From assembly GCA_964356195.1 (NCBI GenBank), contig CAYHGP010000003.1, forward strand, positions 1 to 64,000: a stretch of DNA of 64,000 nucleotides, in the 5' to 3' direction. Under the pieces are notes generated by a model. The model saw nothing but the letters and a program-made list of their open reading frames with translations, searched no databases and was not told where the DNA came from. Within the stretch, counting starts at the first letter, position 1. Each line of letters opens with the position of its first letter. Positions 20,591 through 26,775 of the stretch are shown piece by piece. Position numbers and translations under genes: made by a program. The stretch comes from 2-02-FULL-48-14 sp964356195. Its GTDB lineage: Bacteria > Patescibacteriota > Gracilibacteria > UBA1369 > 2-02-FULL-48-14.

Positions 20591-20650
20591 TTAGAGGTGC
20601 TTATGCCGCTCCTGGTAAACGTGTTGATGCTGGGCTTGTTTTTGAAACAT
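20591..20650 (-). CDS. 19-codon His/Gln-rich small ORF (possible leader peptide)
   Basis: ATG at 20650 to TAA at 20591 encodes MFQKQAQHQHVYQERHKHL. The ORF begins about 12 nt after the predicted start of transcription, ends 26 nt before a terminator hairpin and is followed by the 92-aa gene. That arrangement is the one seen in leader-peptide attenuators, but His and Gln codons are scattered and the gene behind it is not recognisably metabolic. It could equally be a chance ORF in a short RNA. Confidence 0.4.
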   Translation of the reverse strand: MFQKQAQHQHVYQERHKHL

Positions 20651-20668
20651 ACTTGAAAGGTATTCCCA

Positions 20669-20696
20669 ACTATACTACAAGGATTTTTTCTGGCAA
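20669..20696 (-). promoter_or_regulatory. Promoter of the small ORF/attenuator unit
   Basis: On the minus strand TTGCCA (20696-20691), a 16-bp spacer and TATAGT (20674-20669). It lies just behind the rplL terminator and points to the 19-codon ORF. Confidence 0.65.
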
Positions 20697-20716
20697 GTTT
20701 GGTCGGCACGGGAACT

Positions 20717-20748
20717 TTAAAAGACCCCCATCGCTGAGGGTCTTTTAA
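20717..20748 (-). terminator. Intrinsic terminator of rplJ-rplL
   Basis: An 11-bp stem (20717-20727 with 20738-20748) with an A-rich 5' and T-rich 3' arm, 28 nt beyond the rplL stop. It is nearly symmetrical, so it could work on both strands. Confidence 0.8.
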
Positions 20749-20775
20749 GTGCGCCAAGCGCCTAAAAAGTCGAAA

Positions 20776-21174
20776 TTATTGAAGTTCAACTTTAGCTCCG
20801 GCAGCTTCCAAAGCCTTTTTAGCTTCGTCTGCTTTATCCTTAGGAGCGTTTTCCATAACAATACCGTTAGCGTCTACAACGTCCTTAGCCTCTTTGAGAC
20901 CAAGTCCGGTGAGTTCACGAACAGCTTTGATAACACCAATCTTTTGAGCACCTGCATCTACCAATTTCACGGTGAATGCGCTCTTTTCTTCAGCAGCTTC
21001 TCCGGCAGGAGCAGCTCCGCCAGCGGCAGCAACGGCTACGGGAGCAGCGGAAATACCGTATTCTTGTTCCATGAACTTAACGACATTGTTGAGTTCAATA
21101 ATGTTTAGTTTTTCGAGAGCCTCGATAAGGGTTTTTCCCTCCTTGGAGAGCTCTACTTTTACGTCGTCTGACAT
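20776..21174 (-). CDS. rplL: Ribosomal protein bL12 (L7/L12)
   Basis: A 132-aa acidic stalk protein. The N-terminal dimerisation helices (residues 1-35, LIEALEKLNIIELNNVVKF), the Ala/Gly hinge (VAVAAAGGAAPAGEAAEE) and the conserved C-terminal domain that contacts elongation factors (IGVIKAVRELTGLGLKEAKD) are all clear. Length is normal. It follows rplJ by 21 nt and is ended by the terminator at 20717-20748, the usual L10-L12 operon. Confidence 0.97.
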   Translation of the reverse strand: MSDDVKVELSKEGKTLIEALEKLNIIELNNVVKFMEQEYGISAAPVAVAAAGGAAPAGEAAEEKSAFTVKLVDAGAQKIGVIKAVRELTGLGLKEAKDVVDANGIVMENAPKDKADEAKKALEAAGAKVELQ

Positions 21175-21195
21175 AAGTAAAATAGGTTAAATAAA

Positions 21196-21720
21196 TTAAG
21201 CGGGTTTCTTTTCAGCGTAGGCTTGAACTCCACGAAGGAAAGAACCAAGGGGTGAACGGAGTAATCCGTGGAAGTTTTGAAGAGGTGCTCGCAAGAGACC
21301 TGCAAATTTTGCCAAAAGTTCTTGTTTGGATGGCATATCTGCAATTTCTTTCATTTGAGCAATGGAAAGGACTTGGCCTTCCATAATTCCTCCCATGAGT
21401 TTGAGGACTTCCGCCTCTTTACCCATTTTCTTGATGATTCGAGGGCCGGCAATGCCATCTTCATAAGAGAAGGCGGCACCTACGGTTCCAGGGATCAATT
21501 CATCGGGAAGCTCAAGACCTTGTGCTTTCGCGGCGAGTTTGAATAAGGTTTTTTTAGCGACCTTAAACTCCACTCCCTCGGCACGCATTTTACTGCGCAT
21601 AGAGGAAAGTTGAGCCACGGACATTCCGGCGTATTGCCCGAATGCCACAGACTTCGCGCGAGCGAACTTCTCCTTGAGTTCCTGAAGAGTTTCTTCTTTC
21701 TGTTGTCTGGTTGTTGCCAT
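21196..21720 (-). CDS. rplJ: Ribosomal protein uL10
   Basis: A 174-aa L10 protein, the stalk base that carries L12 dimers. The start (TLQELKEKFARAKSVAFGQY) matches the family pattern, followed by the RNA-binding core with GVEFKVAKKTLFKLAAK and the C-terminal helix region (LLAKFAGLLRAPLQNFHGLL) that binds L12. Length is normal. A 200-nt leader with L10-leader motifs precedes it, so autoregulation by the L10-L12 complex is likely. No Shine-Dalgarno sequence precedes the ATG. Confidence 0.97.
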   Translation of the reverse strand: MATTRQQKEETLQELKEKFARAKSVAFGQYAGMSVAQLSSMRSKMRAEGVEFKVAKKTLFKLAAKAQGLELPDELIPGTVGAAFSYEDGIAGPRIIKKMGKEAEVLKLMGGIMEGQVLSIAQMKEIADMPSKQELLAKFAGLLRAPLQNFHGLLRSPLGSFLRGVQAYAEKKPA

Positions 21721-21926
21721 AGATATAATCTTAGTTGTGGCCTTACGGCCTTGCTTACAGTTGAGTTCGACCTCAAGGTACCTAGTACCTAAAAACTCTC
21801 AACTTGCGTTGAGACTAGAACCCGAAGGGCTCCATTTTTCGATTGAGGTTGGCCTTTTAACAGGCTAACCCGCAGATCTCGGTAGGTCTTCTTTCTCTTG
21901 CGAGAATGCCCACTGTCTTCGAACGC
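21721..21926 (-). promoter_or_regulatory. L10 leader (autoregulatory mRNA structure)
   Basis: The untranslated leader of rplJ contains the two hallmark segments of the L10 leader in the right order on the minus strand: GAAGACAGTGGGC (21920-21908) and CCTACCGAGAT (21886-21876), which in known leaders form the kink-turn junction bound by L10(L12). Further hairpins follow towards the start codon. This also accounts for the 300-nt stretch without genes between rplJ and the CADD-like gene. Confidence 0.8.
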
Positions 21927-21932
21927 AAAGGG

Positions 21933-21961
21933 ATTCTATGAGGAAACTGCATTCTTGTAAA
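21933..21961 (-). promoter_or_regulatory. Promoter of rplJ-rplL
   Basis: On the minus strand TTTACA (21961-21956), a 17-bp spacer and TAGAAT (21938-21933), placing the start of transcription at the beginning of the L10 leader. Confidence 0.75.
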
Positions 21962-22039
21962 GGGCTCTTGCTCTTTACGCCCTTTCGCCGCTTATGTTAA
22001 ATGGAGACGCACAACTAGGCCCCCTAACCCCCTTTGCCC

Positions 22040-22720
22040 ATGCTTACGCAAGAACTTCTCGCCGTTATAGACGAAAAGCACCTACTCAAGCACGCTTTTT
22101 ACCAAATGTGGACAGAGGGCACTCTCCCGATTGAAGTGATGCAGAAATATGCCGAGCAATACTACCACCTTGAACGTAACTTTCCGAACTTTTTGGCCCT
22201 CATGCTCATGGCCTGTGACGATGAAAGTGTACGAGCAAAGATCCTTGAAAATTTCAACGATGAAACAGCCGGTTCTTCCAACCACCGCGAACTGTGGCTC
22301 CGTTTTGGAGAATGCATTGGTGCGACTCGTGAAGACATGAAAAATTCCGAAATGCTTCCTGAAACTGCGGCCGCCATTGAAACTTTCAATAAACTTTGCA
22401 GCCAAAACTACCTTGTGGGTGCAGCAGCTTTGGCCGCTTACGAGTCACAAATCCCCGCCATTGCCCAAAAGAAAATTGAAGGACTGGTGGCAAACTACGG
22501 TATTCAAGAAGGGGAGGGCACCGAATTTTTCCGTGTTCATGGCTACCTCGACATCAAGCACGCACAAGTCTGGTGGGACATGCTTGAACAAGCGGATCTT
22601 ACCGATGCTCAAAAAGAAGAACTCCGAGCCGCTGCCGCAGCGGGCCGCGACGCACTTTGGAACTTCCTCACCGGAGTTTTAAAGGCGTATATGCCGGAAG
22701 CTTTGCAGATGGCTTGCTAG
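22040..22720 (+). CDS. CADD-like self-sacrificing pABA synthase (haem-oxygenase-like di-metal oxidase)
   Basis: A 226-aa protein of the haem-oxygenase-like oxidase fold (TenA/PqqC neighbours). It closely follows Chlamydia CADD as I remember it: metal ligands Glu75, His82, Glu135, His167, Asp171, His174 have the same spacing as CADD E81, H88, E142, H174, D178, H181, and YESQIPAIAQKKIEGL and HLLKHAFYQMW align with CADD. The two tyrosines that CADD uses as substrate for p-aminobenzoate are both present (Tyr21 and Tyr134, the latter next to the ligand Glu135). It probably supplies pABA for folate without the chorismate route. The ATG at 22040 is used. It stands first in a plus-strand run ending with recJ; a promoter for miaA overlaps its 3' end. 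Family assignment is strong, the reaction is inferred. Confidence 0.85.
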   Translation: MLTQELLAVIDEKHLLKHAFYQMWTEGTLPIEVMQKYAEQYYHLERNFPNFLALMLMACDDESVRAKILENFNDETAGSSNHRELWLRFGECIGATREDMKNSEMLPETAAAIETFNKLCSQNYLVGAAALAAYESQIPAIAQKKIEGLVANYGIQEGEGTEFFRVHGYLDIKHAQVWWDMLEQADLTDAQKEELRAAAAAGRDALWNFLTGVLKAYMPEALQMAC

Positions 22721-22730
22721 GGGCTATAGT
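22703..22730 (+). promoter_or_regulatory. Promoter of miaA, giving a leaderless mRNA
   Basis: TTGCAG (22703-22708), a 16-bp spacer and TATAGT (22725-22730), inside the end of the preceding gene. The miaA ATG at 22737 starts 6 nt after the -10 box, so transcription would begin at or next to the start codon. Confidence 0.6.
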
Positions 22731-22736
22731 CTGCTC

Positions 22737-23699
22737 ATGACTGATTTATACCACCATCTCACACTCTTTCTTCGGGAAATCAGGAAAACGGGAGAGAAGG
22801 CTTTGATTGTTATTTGCGGCCCAACGGCCAGCGGGAAAACCGCACTCAGCTTGCGGATTGCGGAGGATTTTGACGGTGAGATCATTTCCGCGGACTCGGC
22901 GCAGGTCTACCGCCAAATGGACATCGGAAGCGACAAAGTAAGTGTTGCCGATCGCCAAAAAATCAAACATCATTTAGTGGATGTGCGCAGCATCAATCAG
23001 CCCTTCACCATGGCGGATTTTAAGCGTGAAGCTACACACGCAATCGGTGAAATTTTAAACAAAGGGAAACTGCCGATTATTTGCGGAGGAACGGGACTCT
23101 ACATCAGCAGTGTGGTGGACAATTATGATCTTCCAGTCGCGCCTCCCAGTCAAAAGATTCGTGATGAACTTGAAAAAGAATATAAGAAAAAAGGAGCGGA
23201 GGGATTGTATAATATCTTGCTCGATTTGGATCCCGTTTCGGCAAGTAAAATTCATCCCAATAATGTGCGCTATGTTGCACGAGCTTTGGAAATTGTTTTG
23301 CAAACAAAAAAGCCTATTGAACGAAGCAAAAAAAAGCCTTTGTACAACATTTTCAAAATGGCCGTGGATTGGCCTCGCGAAGTGCTTTATGAACGCATCA
23401 ACAAACGTGTGGATGAGCAAATTGATCGCGGACTTTTGAACGAAATTAAGACGCTGATTTCGGAAGGTTATTCCGAACAATCGCAGGCATTCTCTGCACT
23501 TGGCTACAAAGAATATTTTCCTTATTTGCGCGGTGAAAAATCTTTGGAAGATTGTAAGGAAGAACTCAAACAAAACAGCCGAAATTTCGCAAAACGCCAG
23601 CTCACTTGGTTCCGAAAAGAGGAAGATATTTTTTGGATAGAACCGGAAGAATTTACTGAAATAACTAACCGTAAAAATAACTATGCACCACAAATTTAA
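22737..23699 (+). CDS. miaA: tRNA dimethylallyltransferase MiaA
   Basis: A 320-aa enzyme that prenylates A37 of tRNAs reading UNN codons. The P-loop (GPTASGKTALSLRIA, residues ~29-43), the DSAQVYRQMDIGSDK segment with the catalytic Asp, the GGTGLYISSVVDNYDLP region and the C-terminal FAKRQLTWFRK tRNA-binding segment are clear. About 20 residues precede the usual start of the family; ATG 22737 fits the promoter position. It overlaps mazG by 17 nt, so translation is probably coupled. Confidence 0.96.
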   Translation: MTDLYHHLTLFLREIRKTGEKALIVICGPTASGKTALSLRIAEDFDGEIISADSAQVYRQMDIGSDKVSVADRQKIKHHLVDVRSINQPFTMADFKREATHAIGEILNKGKLPIICGGTGLYISSVVDNYDLPVAPPSQKIRDELEKEYKKKGAEGLYNILLDLDPVSASKIHPNNVRYVARALEIVLQTKKPIERSKKKPLYNIFKMAVDWPREVLYERINKRVDEQIDRGLLNEIKTLISEGYSEQSQAFSALGYKEYFPYLRGEKSLEDCKEELKQNSRNFAKRQLTWFRKEEDIFWIEPEEFTEITNRKNNYAPQI

Positions 23700-24087
23700 A
23701 ACCCTTTTGGAAATCTCGGCAAAACTGCGCGCGGAAGGCGGTTGTCCCTGGGATCGTCAACAAACTTTGGAGACCATGAAACCTTTGCTTTTGGAGGAAA
23801 CCCAAGAAGTGGTGGAAGCTCTCGACAAAGGGGACATGGAGAACTTGGAAGAAGAAATTGGCGACCTGTTATTCTGCCTCATCATGATGTCCCAAATCGC
23901 TCACGAAGCAAAACATTTCGACATGGGAACCGTGCTCGAAAAAATTGCAAAAAAATTGATTGACCGACACACCTGGGTCTTCGGTGACGACAAAGCGGAA
24001 ACGGCGGAAGAAGCGCTGGCATTGTGGAAGAAAAATAAGCTCACTGAACGGGCACGCAGTGCCAAAATTAAAAAACCAAAAGCATGA
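23683..24087 (+). CDS. MazG-type nucleotide pyrophosphohydrolase, single domain
   Basis: A 134-aa all-alpha NTP pyrophosphohydrolase. The signature is visible: GGCPWDRQQT near residue 20, then the metal-binding EExxE...ExxD pattern (LLEETQEVVEALDKGD, then LEEEIGDLLF) and the late RHTWVFGD motif. It is about half the length of two-domain E. coli MazG. It cleans non-canonical NTPs or lowers ppGpp-type signals in other bacteria. It overlaps miaA by 17 nt and recJ by 4 nt (ATGA), placing it in a tightly coupled operon. Confidence 0.9.
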   Translation: MHHKFKTLLEISAKLRAEGGCPWDRQQTLETMKPLLLEETQEVVEALDKGDMENLEEEIGDLLFCLIMMSQIAHEAKHFDMGTVLEKIAKKLIDRHTWVFGDDKAETAEEALALWKKNKLTERARSAKIKKPKA

Positions 24088-25715
24088 GCGCACTCGGTAA
24101 AAATTGGTCCCTTCGTTATGAACGAAAACCGGAAGATTCTTTGTGGTCCGCTTTGCTGAACGCGCGCAAAATTGAAAATCCGGGCGAGTTTTTTTCAGAC
24201 GCACAACTCAGCGATCTTCATGATCCCTTCCTTTTTCCGGATATGCAAAAAGCCGTGGAGCGTTTGCAAAAAGCCGTGGCCGCGCGCGAACGAATCGTGG
24301 TTTACGGCGACTATGACGTAGACGGCTTGAGCGGTGCAGCACTGCTAATCCACACGTTGCGAATGCTCGGAGCCGAAGCATCTTACCGCATACCGCATCG
24401 TCGTGATGACGGTTACGGTTTACATCAAAAATATGTTGATGAACTTGCGACTGAAAAGGTAACTCTTCTTATTACTGTAGACTTGGGAATTTCCTGCAAA
24501 GCCGAAGTGGAATCAGCACAGTCGCTTGGAATTGATGTGATTATCACCGATCATCACGCCGTTCCCGCAAAAATTCCAAACGCTTTTGCCACGCTGCACC
24601 CAACACTGTCCAGCACCTATCCATTTGGCCAACTTTCCGGAAGCGGTGTCGCTTTTAAGCTCGCCTCTGCACTCCTCCAAGTGACAAAAAATGAAGATTT
24701 TATCCCGTTGCTCACGGACCTCGCATCACTGGGAACCGTGGCGGATTGCGTGTCCCTCACCGGCGAAAATCGCACACTCGTAAAATTGGGACTCAAACAA
24801 ATGAAGCAAACAAAGTGGGATGGGCTCCGGGCTATTTTGCAATCGGCGGGAGCAACAGGTGACTTCACAAGTTTCACCATCGGCTTTCAAATCGGCCCTC
24901 GGCTCAACGCTTCTGGCCGCCTGGATTCTCCGTATTGGGCGCTGCAAACCCTGCTAGCCACCGGAGCCGCCGCCACTGAGAAATCTGCCAAGTTGGATGA
25001 ACTCAATCGTCAACGCCAAGACATGATGGGCGCTATCATGGAAGAAGCCGAAGCCGGCGTGGACCTCACACAGCCCCTCCTCATTGCCGCAGGTTCCTGG
25101 TCCTCCGGTGTTGTGGGTCTTGTGGCCGGACGTCTACAAGAAAAATTCGGCAAACCTGCTTTCATTTTGGAAGATAGGGGCGAGGAAATGATTGGTTCCG
25201 CCCGCAGCCTCCCCGGCTTTCATTGCGTGGAAGCCCTACGCCAAGCCGAAGAGATCTTGCTGCACTTTGGCGGACACGAACAAGCCGCCGGCTTTCATCT
25301 CAAAAAAGAAAACTATGTGCGCTTCCAAGAAATCCTGCAAAACCACGCCGCCACTTTCTTCAAAAACAACCCGCTCAAACCCACCCTCAACATCGACCTC
25401 ACTCTAAACCCTGACGATCTCACTCTTGAAAACTGTGACAAAGTCGCCGGCTTCGCCCCCTTCGGAGTAGGGAACGAAACGCCAACTTTTTTACTCGATG
25501 GCGTCGAACTCCGCGACATCCGCCCCGTGGGTCGTGAAGCTAAGCACCTCAAATTCACCGCGCATTTCGGAAAACAAACCATCGACGGAATCGCTTTCAA
25601 CTTCGGTCCCCACGCCGCTGCCCTCAAAGACGCCAAGAAACTCCTGATCCAACTCGAAAAGAACGAGTGGAATGGCAAATCTACCGTTCAAGTGAAGCTG
25701 GTGGATTTCAAGTAG
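24084..25715 (+). CDS. recJ: Single-strand DNA exonuclease RecJ
   Basis: A 543-aa DHH-superfamily 5'-3' ssDNA exonuclease. Catalytic motifs: VVYGDYDVDGLSGAALL (residues ~72-88), LLITVDLGIS and ITDHHAVP (the DHH motif). The DHHA1 domain follows (SWSSGVVGLVAGRLQEKFG, then HFGGHEQAAGFHL), and the C-terminal third is the OB-like domain (FAPFGVGNETPTF). Length is near the family norm of about 550-580. It overlaps mazG by 4 nt. Role in recombination and mismatch repair follows from the family. Confidence 0.95.
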   Translation: MSALGKNWSLRYERKPEDSLWSALLNARKIENPGEFFSDAQLSDLHDPFLFPDMQKAVERLQKAVAARERIVVYGDYDVDGLSGAALLIHTLRMLGAEASYRIPHRRDDGYGLHQKYVDELATEKVTLLITVDLGISCKAEVESAQSLGIDVIITDHHAVPAKIPNAFATLHPTLSSTYPFGQLSGSGVAFKLASALLQVTKNEDFIPLLTDLASLGTVADCVSLTGENRTLVKLGLKQMKQTKWDGLRAILQSAGATGDFTSFTIGFQIGPRLNASGRLDSPYWALQTLLATGAAATEKSAKLDELNRQRQDMMGAIMEEAEAGVDLTQPLLIAAGSWSSGVVGLVAGRLQEKFGKPAFILEDRGEEMIGSARSLPGFHCVEALRQAEEILLHFGGHEQAAGFHLKKENYVRFQEILQNHAATFFKNNPLKPTLNIDLTLNPDDLTLENCDKVAGFAPFGVGNETPTFLLDGVELRDIRPVGREAKHLKFTAHFGKQTIDGIAFNFGPHAAALKDAKKLLIQLEKNEWNGKSTVQVKLVDFK

Positions 25716-25724
25716 GCTTCGAAC

Positions 25725-25753
25725 TTGACAGGCCTATATTTTAGATCTAAAAT
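25725..25753 (+). promoter_or_regulatory. Promoter of the 25776 gene
   Basis: TTGACA (25725-25730), a 17-bp spacer and TAAAAT (25748-25753). The next ATG is 22 nt after the -10 box. Confidence 0.8.
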
Positions 25754-25775
25754 AAACTTAGCAACTATCATTTCT

Positions 25776-26237
25776 ATGAGTATTCGTCACCTTGCCGCCC
25801 CTATCGTTGCAGCCTTAGCCCTAGGGACAGCTAGTCCAGAAGTAAAAGCAGCTGAGCCTAAAGATACGATCACAGTTGGTATGCCTCAACCTGCCAACGC
25901 ATTGGAAGAAAGGGTTGGCCCTCCAATTCAAAGTAAAACTGTTCTTGAAATCAAGTTGATCGATAAAGGCTTGGTAAATGGTAAAGTTCAGCTTGAAGGC
26001 GGGGCGTACATGGAAGTGGAAGAAGATGGAAAAATGAGATTTAAAAATGCCGGGTTTGAAGCTTATGCCATGTTGACTTATCACAACAATTTTATTGTTT
26101 ACGATGAGAGGGGTCACCCCCTTCTCACGATTGGAAATAAAGGAGGCAACATAGTAACAACTTACATGGAAGGACTTGATGCTCGACAAATGGAACTTGC
26201 AAGGAAAGCAGCTCCTCTCATTTGTGGATGCTCTTAG
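25776..26237 (+). CDS. Small secreted protein of unknown function
   Basis: A 153-aa protein with a signal peptide (SIRHLAAPIVAALALGTA, likely cleavage after VKA near residue 28). The mature part is about 125 residues, beta-rich in appearance, with VLEIKLIDKGLVNGKVQLEG and a C-terminal ICGCS Cys pair. I do not recognise the family. The start at ATG 25776 is set by the promoter, since any earlier in-frame start lies inside the -35 box. It is a single-gene unit; no clear terminator follows within 100 nt. Confidence 0.7.
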   Translation: MSIRHLAAPIVAALALGTASPEVKAAEPKDTITVGMPQPANALEERVGPPIQSKTVLEIKLIDKGLVNGKVQLEGGAYMEVEEDGKMRFKNAGFEAYAMLTYHNNFIVYDERGHPLLTIGNKGGNIVTTYMEGLDARQMELARKAAPLICGCS

Positions 26238-26409
26238 TCTCAACGGGAGACGGTTTACTTCAAGGCTTAATCTCTCCAAGTTTTGAACTTTTGCACATAA
26301 CTGCGTGCAGAGTTTTCTAGTTTTTGTCACAAAAAATTCAGGAATAATTAAGAAAAAATTAAGGATTTCGTAAAGGTCGGTACTCTACGATGGTTTTGTT
26401 CGGTTTCGT

Positions 26410-26477
26410 GGGGGTAGCAATGGTTGCACTGACAGGCTTGACACCAGTCAGGAGGGGTTCGATTCCCCTTACCTCCA
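26410..26477 (+). ncRNA. tRNA-like RNA lacking a canonical D-arm
   Basis: A 7-bp acceptor-type stem (GGGGGTA 26410-26416 with TACCTCC 26470-26476), discriminator A, and a perfect T-arm (AGGGG, loop TTCGATT, CCCCT at 26453-26469). The rest is not tRNA-like: only a GCAA/TTGC mini-hairpin stands in for the D-arm, position 8 is G, and the anticodon position has a long helix CTGACAGG/CCAGTCAG with one mismatch and loop CTTGACA. The 3' end reads ACCG, not ACCA. A terminator follows 12 nt later. The shape recalls the tRNA-like domain of tmRNA without the mRNA part; it may be an integration-derived tmRNA fragment, a degenerate tRNA (a loop triplet UGA could pose as anticodon) or a true small RNA. The rest of 26238-26775 holds only promoters and leader hairpins. 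Confidence 0.45.
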
Positions 26478-26488
26478 CCGCTGAACAA

Positions 26489-26521
26489 AAGAAAAGGCCT
26501 CCATTTGTGAGGTCTTTTCTT
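26489..26521 (+). terminator. Intrinsic terminator after the tRNA-like RNA
   Basis: A 13-bp stem with one G-U pair (26489-26501 with 26509-26521) and 7-nt loop, T-rich on its 3' arm. It suggests that the tRNA-like element is a transcribed unit of its own. Confidence 0.75.
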
Positions 26522-26679
26522 GTAGCAAAGTTCTGACAGGCTTGACCTCTCAATTCTAACATAAGTGTTATAAATCCTCAACTTTTAGAGTAGACTCGAC
26601 GCTGTCTAGTAGTCCACACATTCCCTTGATTTCCTCATCTGTAAGCGCTAAACTGGAGGCTTATCTTCACCTGGGACAC

Positions 26680-26708
26680 TTGCCAAGAACAGGTAAAAGT
26701 TGTATAAT
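26680..26708 (+). promoter_or_regulatory. Promoter of the DHH phosphoesterase gene
   Basis: TTGCCA (26680-26685), a 17-bp spacer and a consensus TATAAT (26703-26708). It gives a leader of about 60 nt, longer than most leaders in this window. Confidence 0.85.
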
Positions 26709-26724
26709 ACCAAGAATATAACAG

Positions 26725-26768
26725 GCGGACCCAACGGGTCTGCTAAGCAATAACGTGGCGCAAGCCAC
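26725..26768 (+). promoter_or_regulatory. Two-hairpin 5' leader of the DHH phosphoesterase mRNA
   Basis: Hairpin 1 (26725-26743) has 8 pairs and an AAC loop; hairpin 2 (26755-26768) is a perfect 5-bp stem GTGGC/GCCAC capped by a GCAA (GNRA) tetraloop, 7 nt before the ATG. It does not match a riboswitch class that I can name; a translation-control structure or RNA-binding site is possible. Confidence 0.4.
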
Positions 26769-26775
26769 ATCCAAA

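Noticed and set aside
25725..25775. TTG starts inside -35 boxes (25725, 46643, 47524) as start codons
   Set aside because: In each case a TTGACA/TTGCAA box with a -10 at 17 bp explains the TTG, and a proper ATG lies downstream.
26410..26480. An ordinary tRNA gene
   Set aside because: Acceptor and T-arm fit, but position 8, the D-arm, the anticodon arm and the CCA end do not; therefore called tRNA-like only.
26542..26571. Promoter TTGACC-18-TGTTAT behind the tRNA-like RNA
   Set aside because: Spacing and -10 are poor and no gene or RNA follows it before the good promoter at 26680.
26725..26768. Guanidine-II (mini-ykkC) riboswitch
   Set aside because: There are two small hairpins, but their loops are AAC and GCAA rather than the required ACGR in both.
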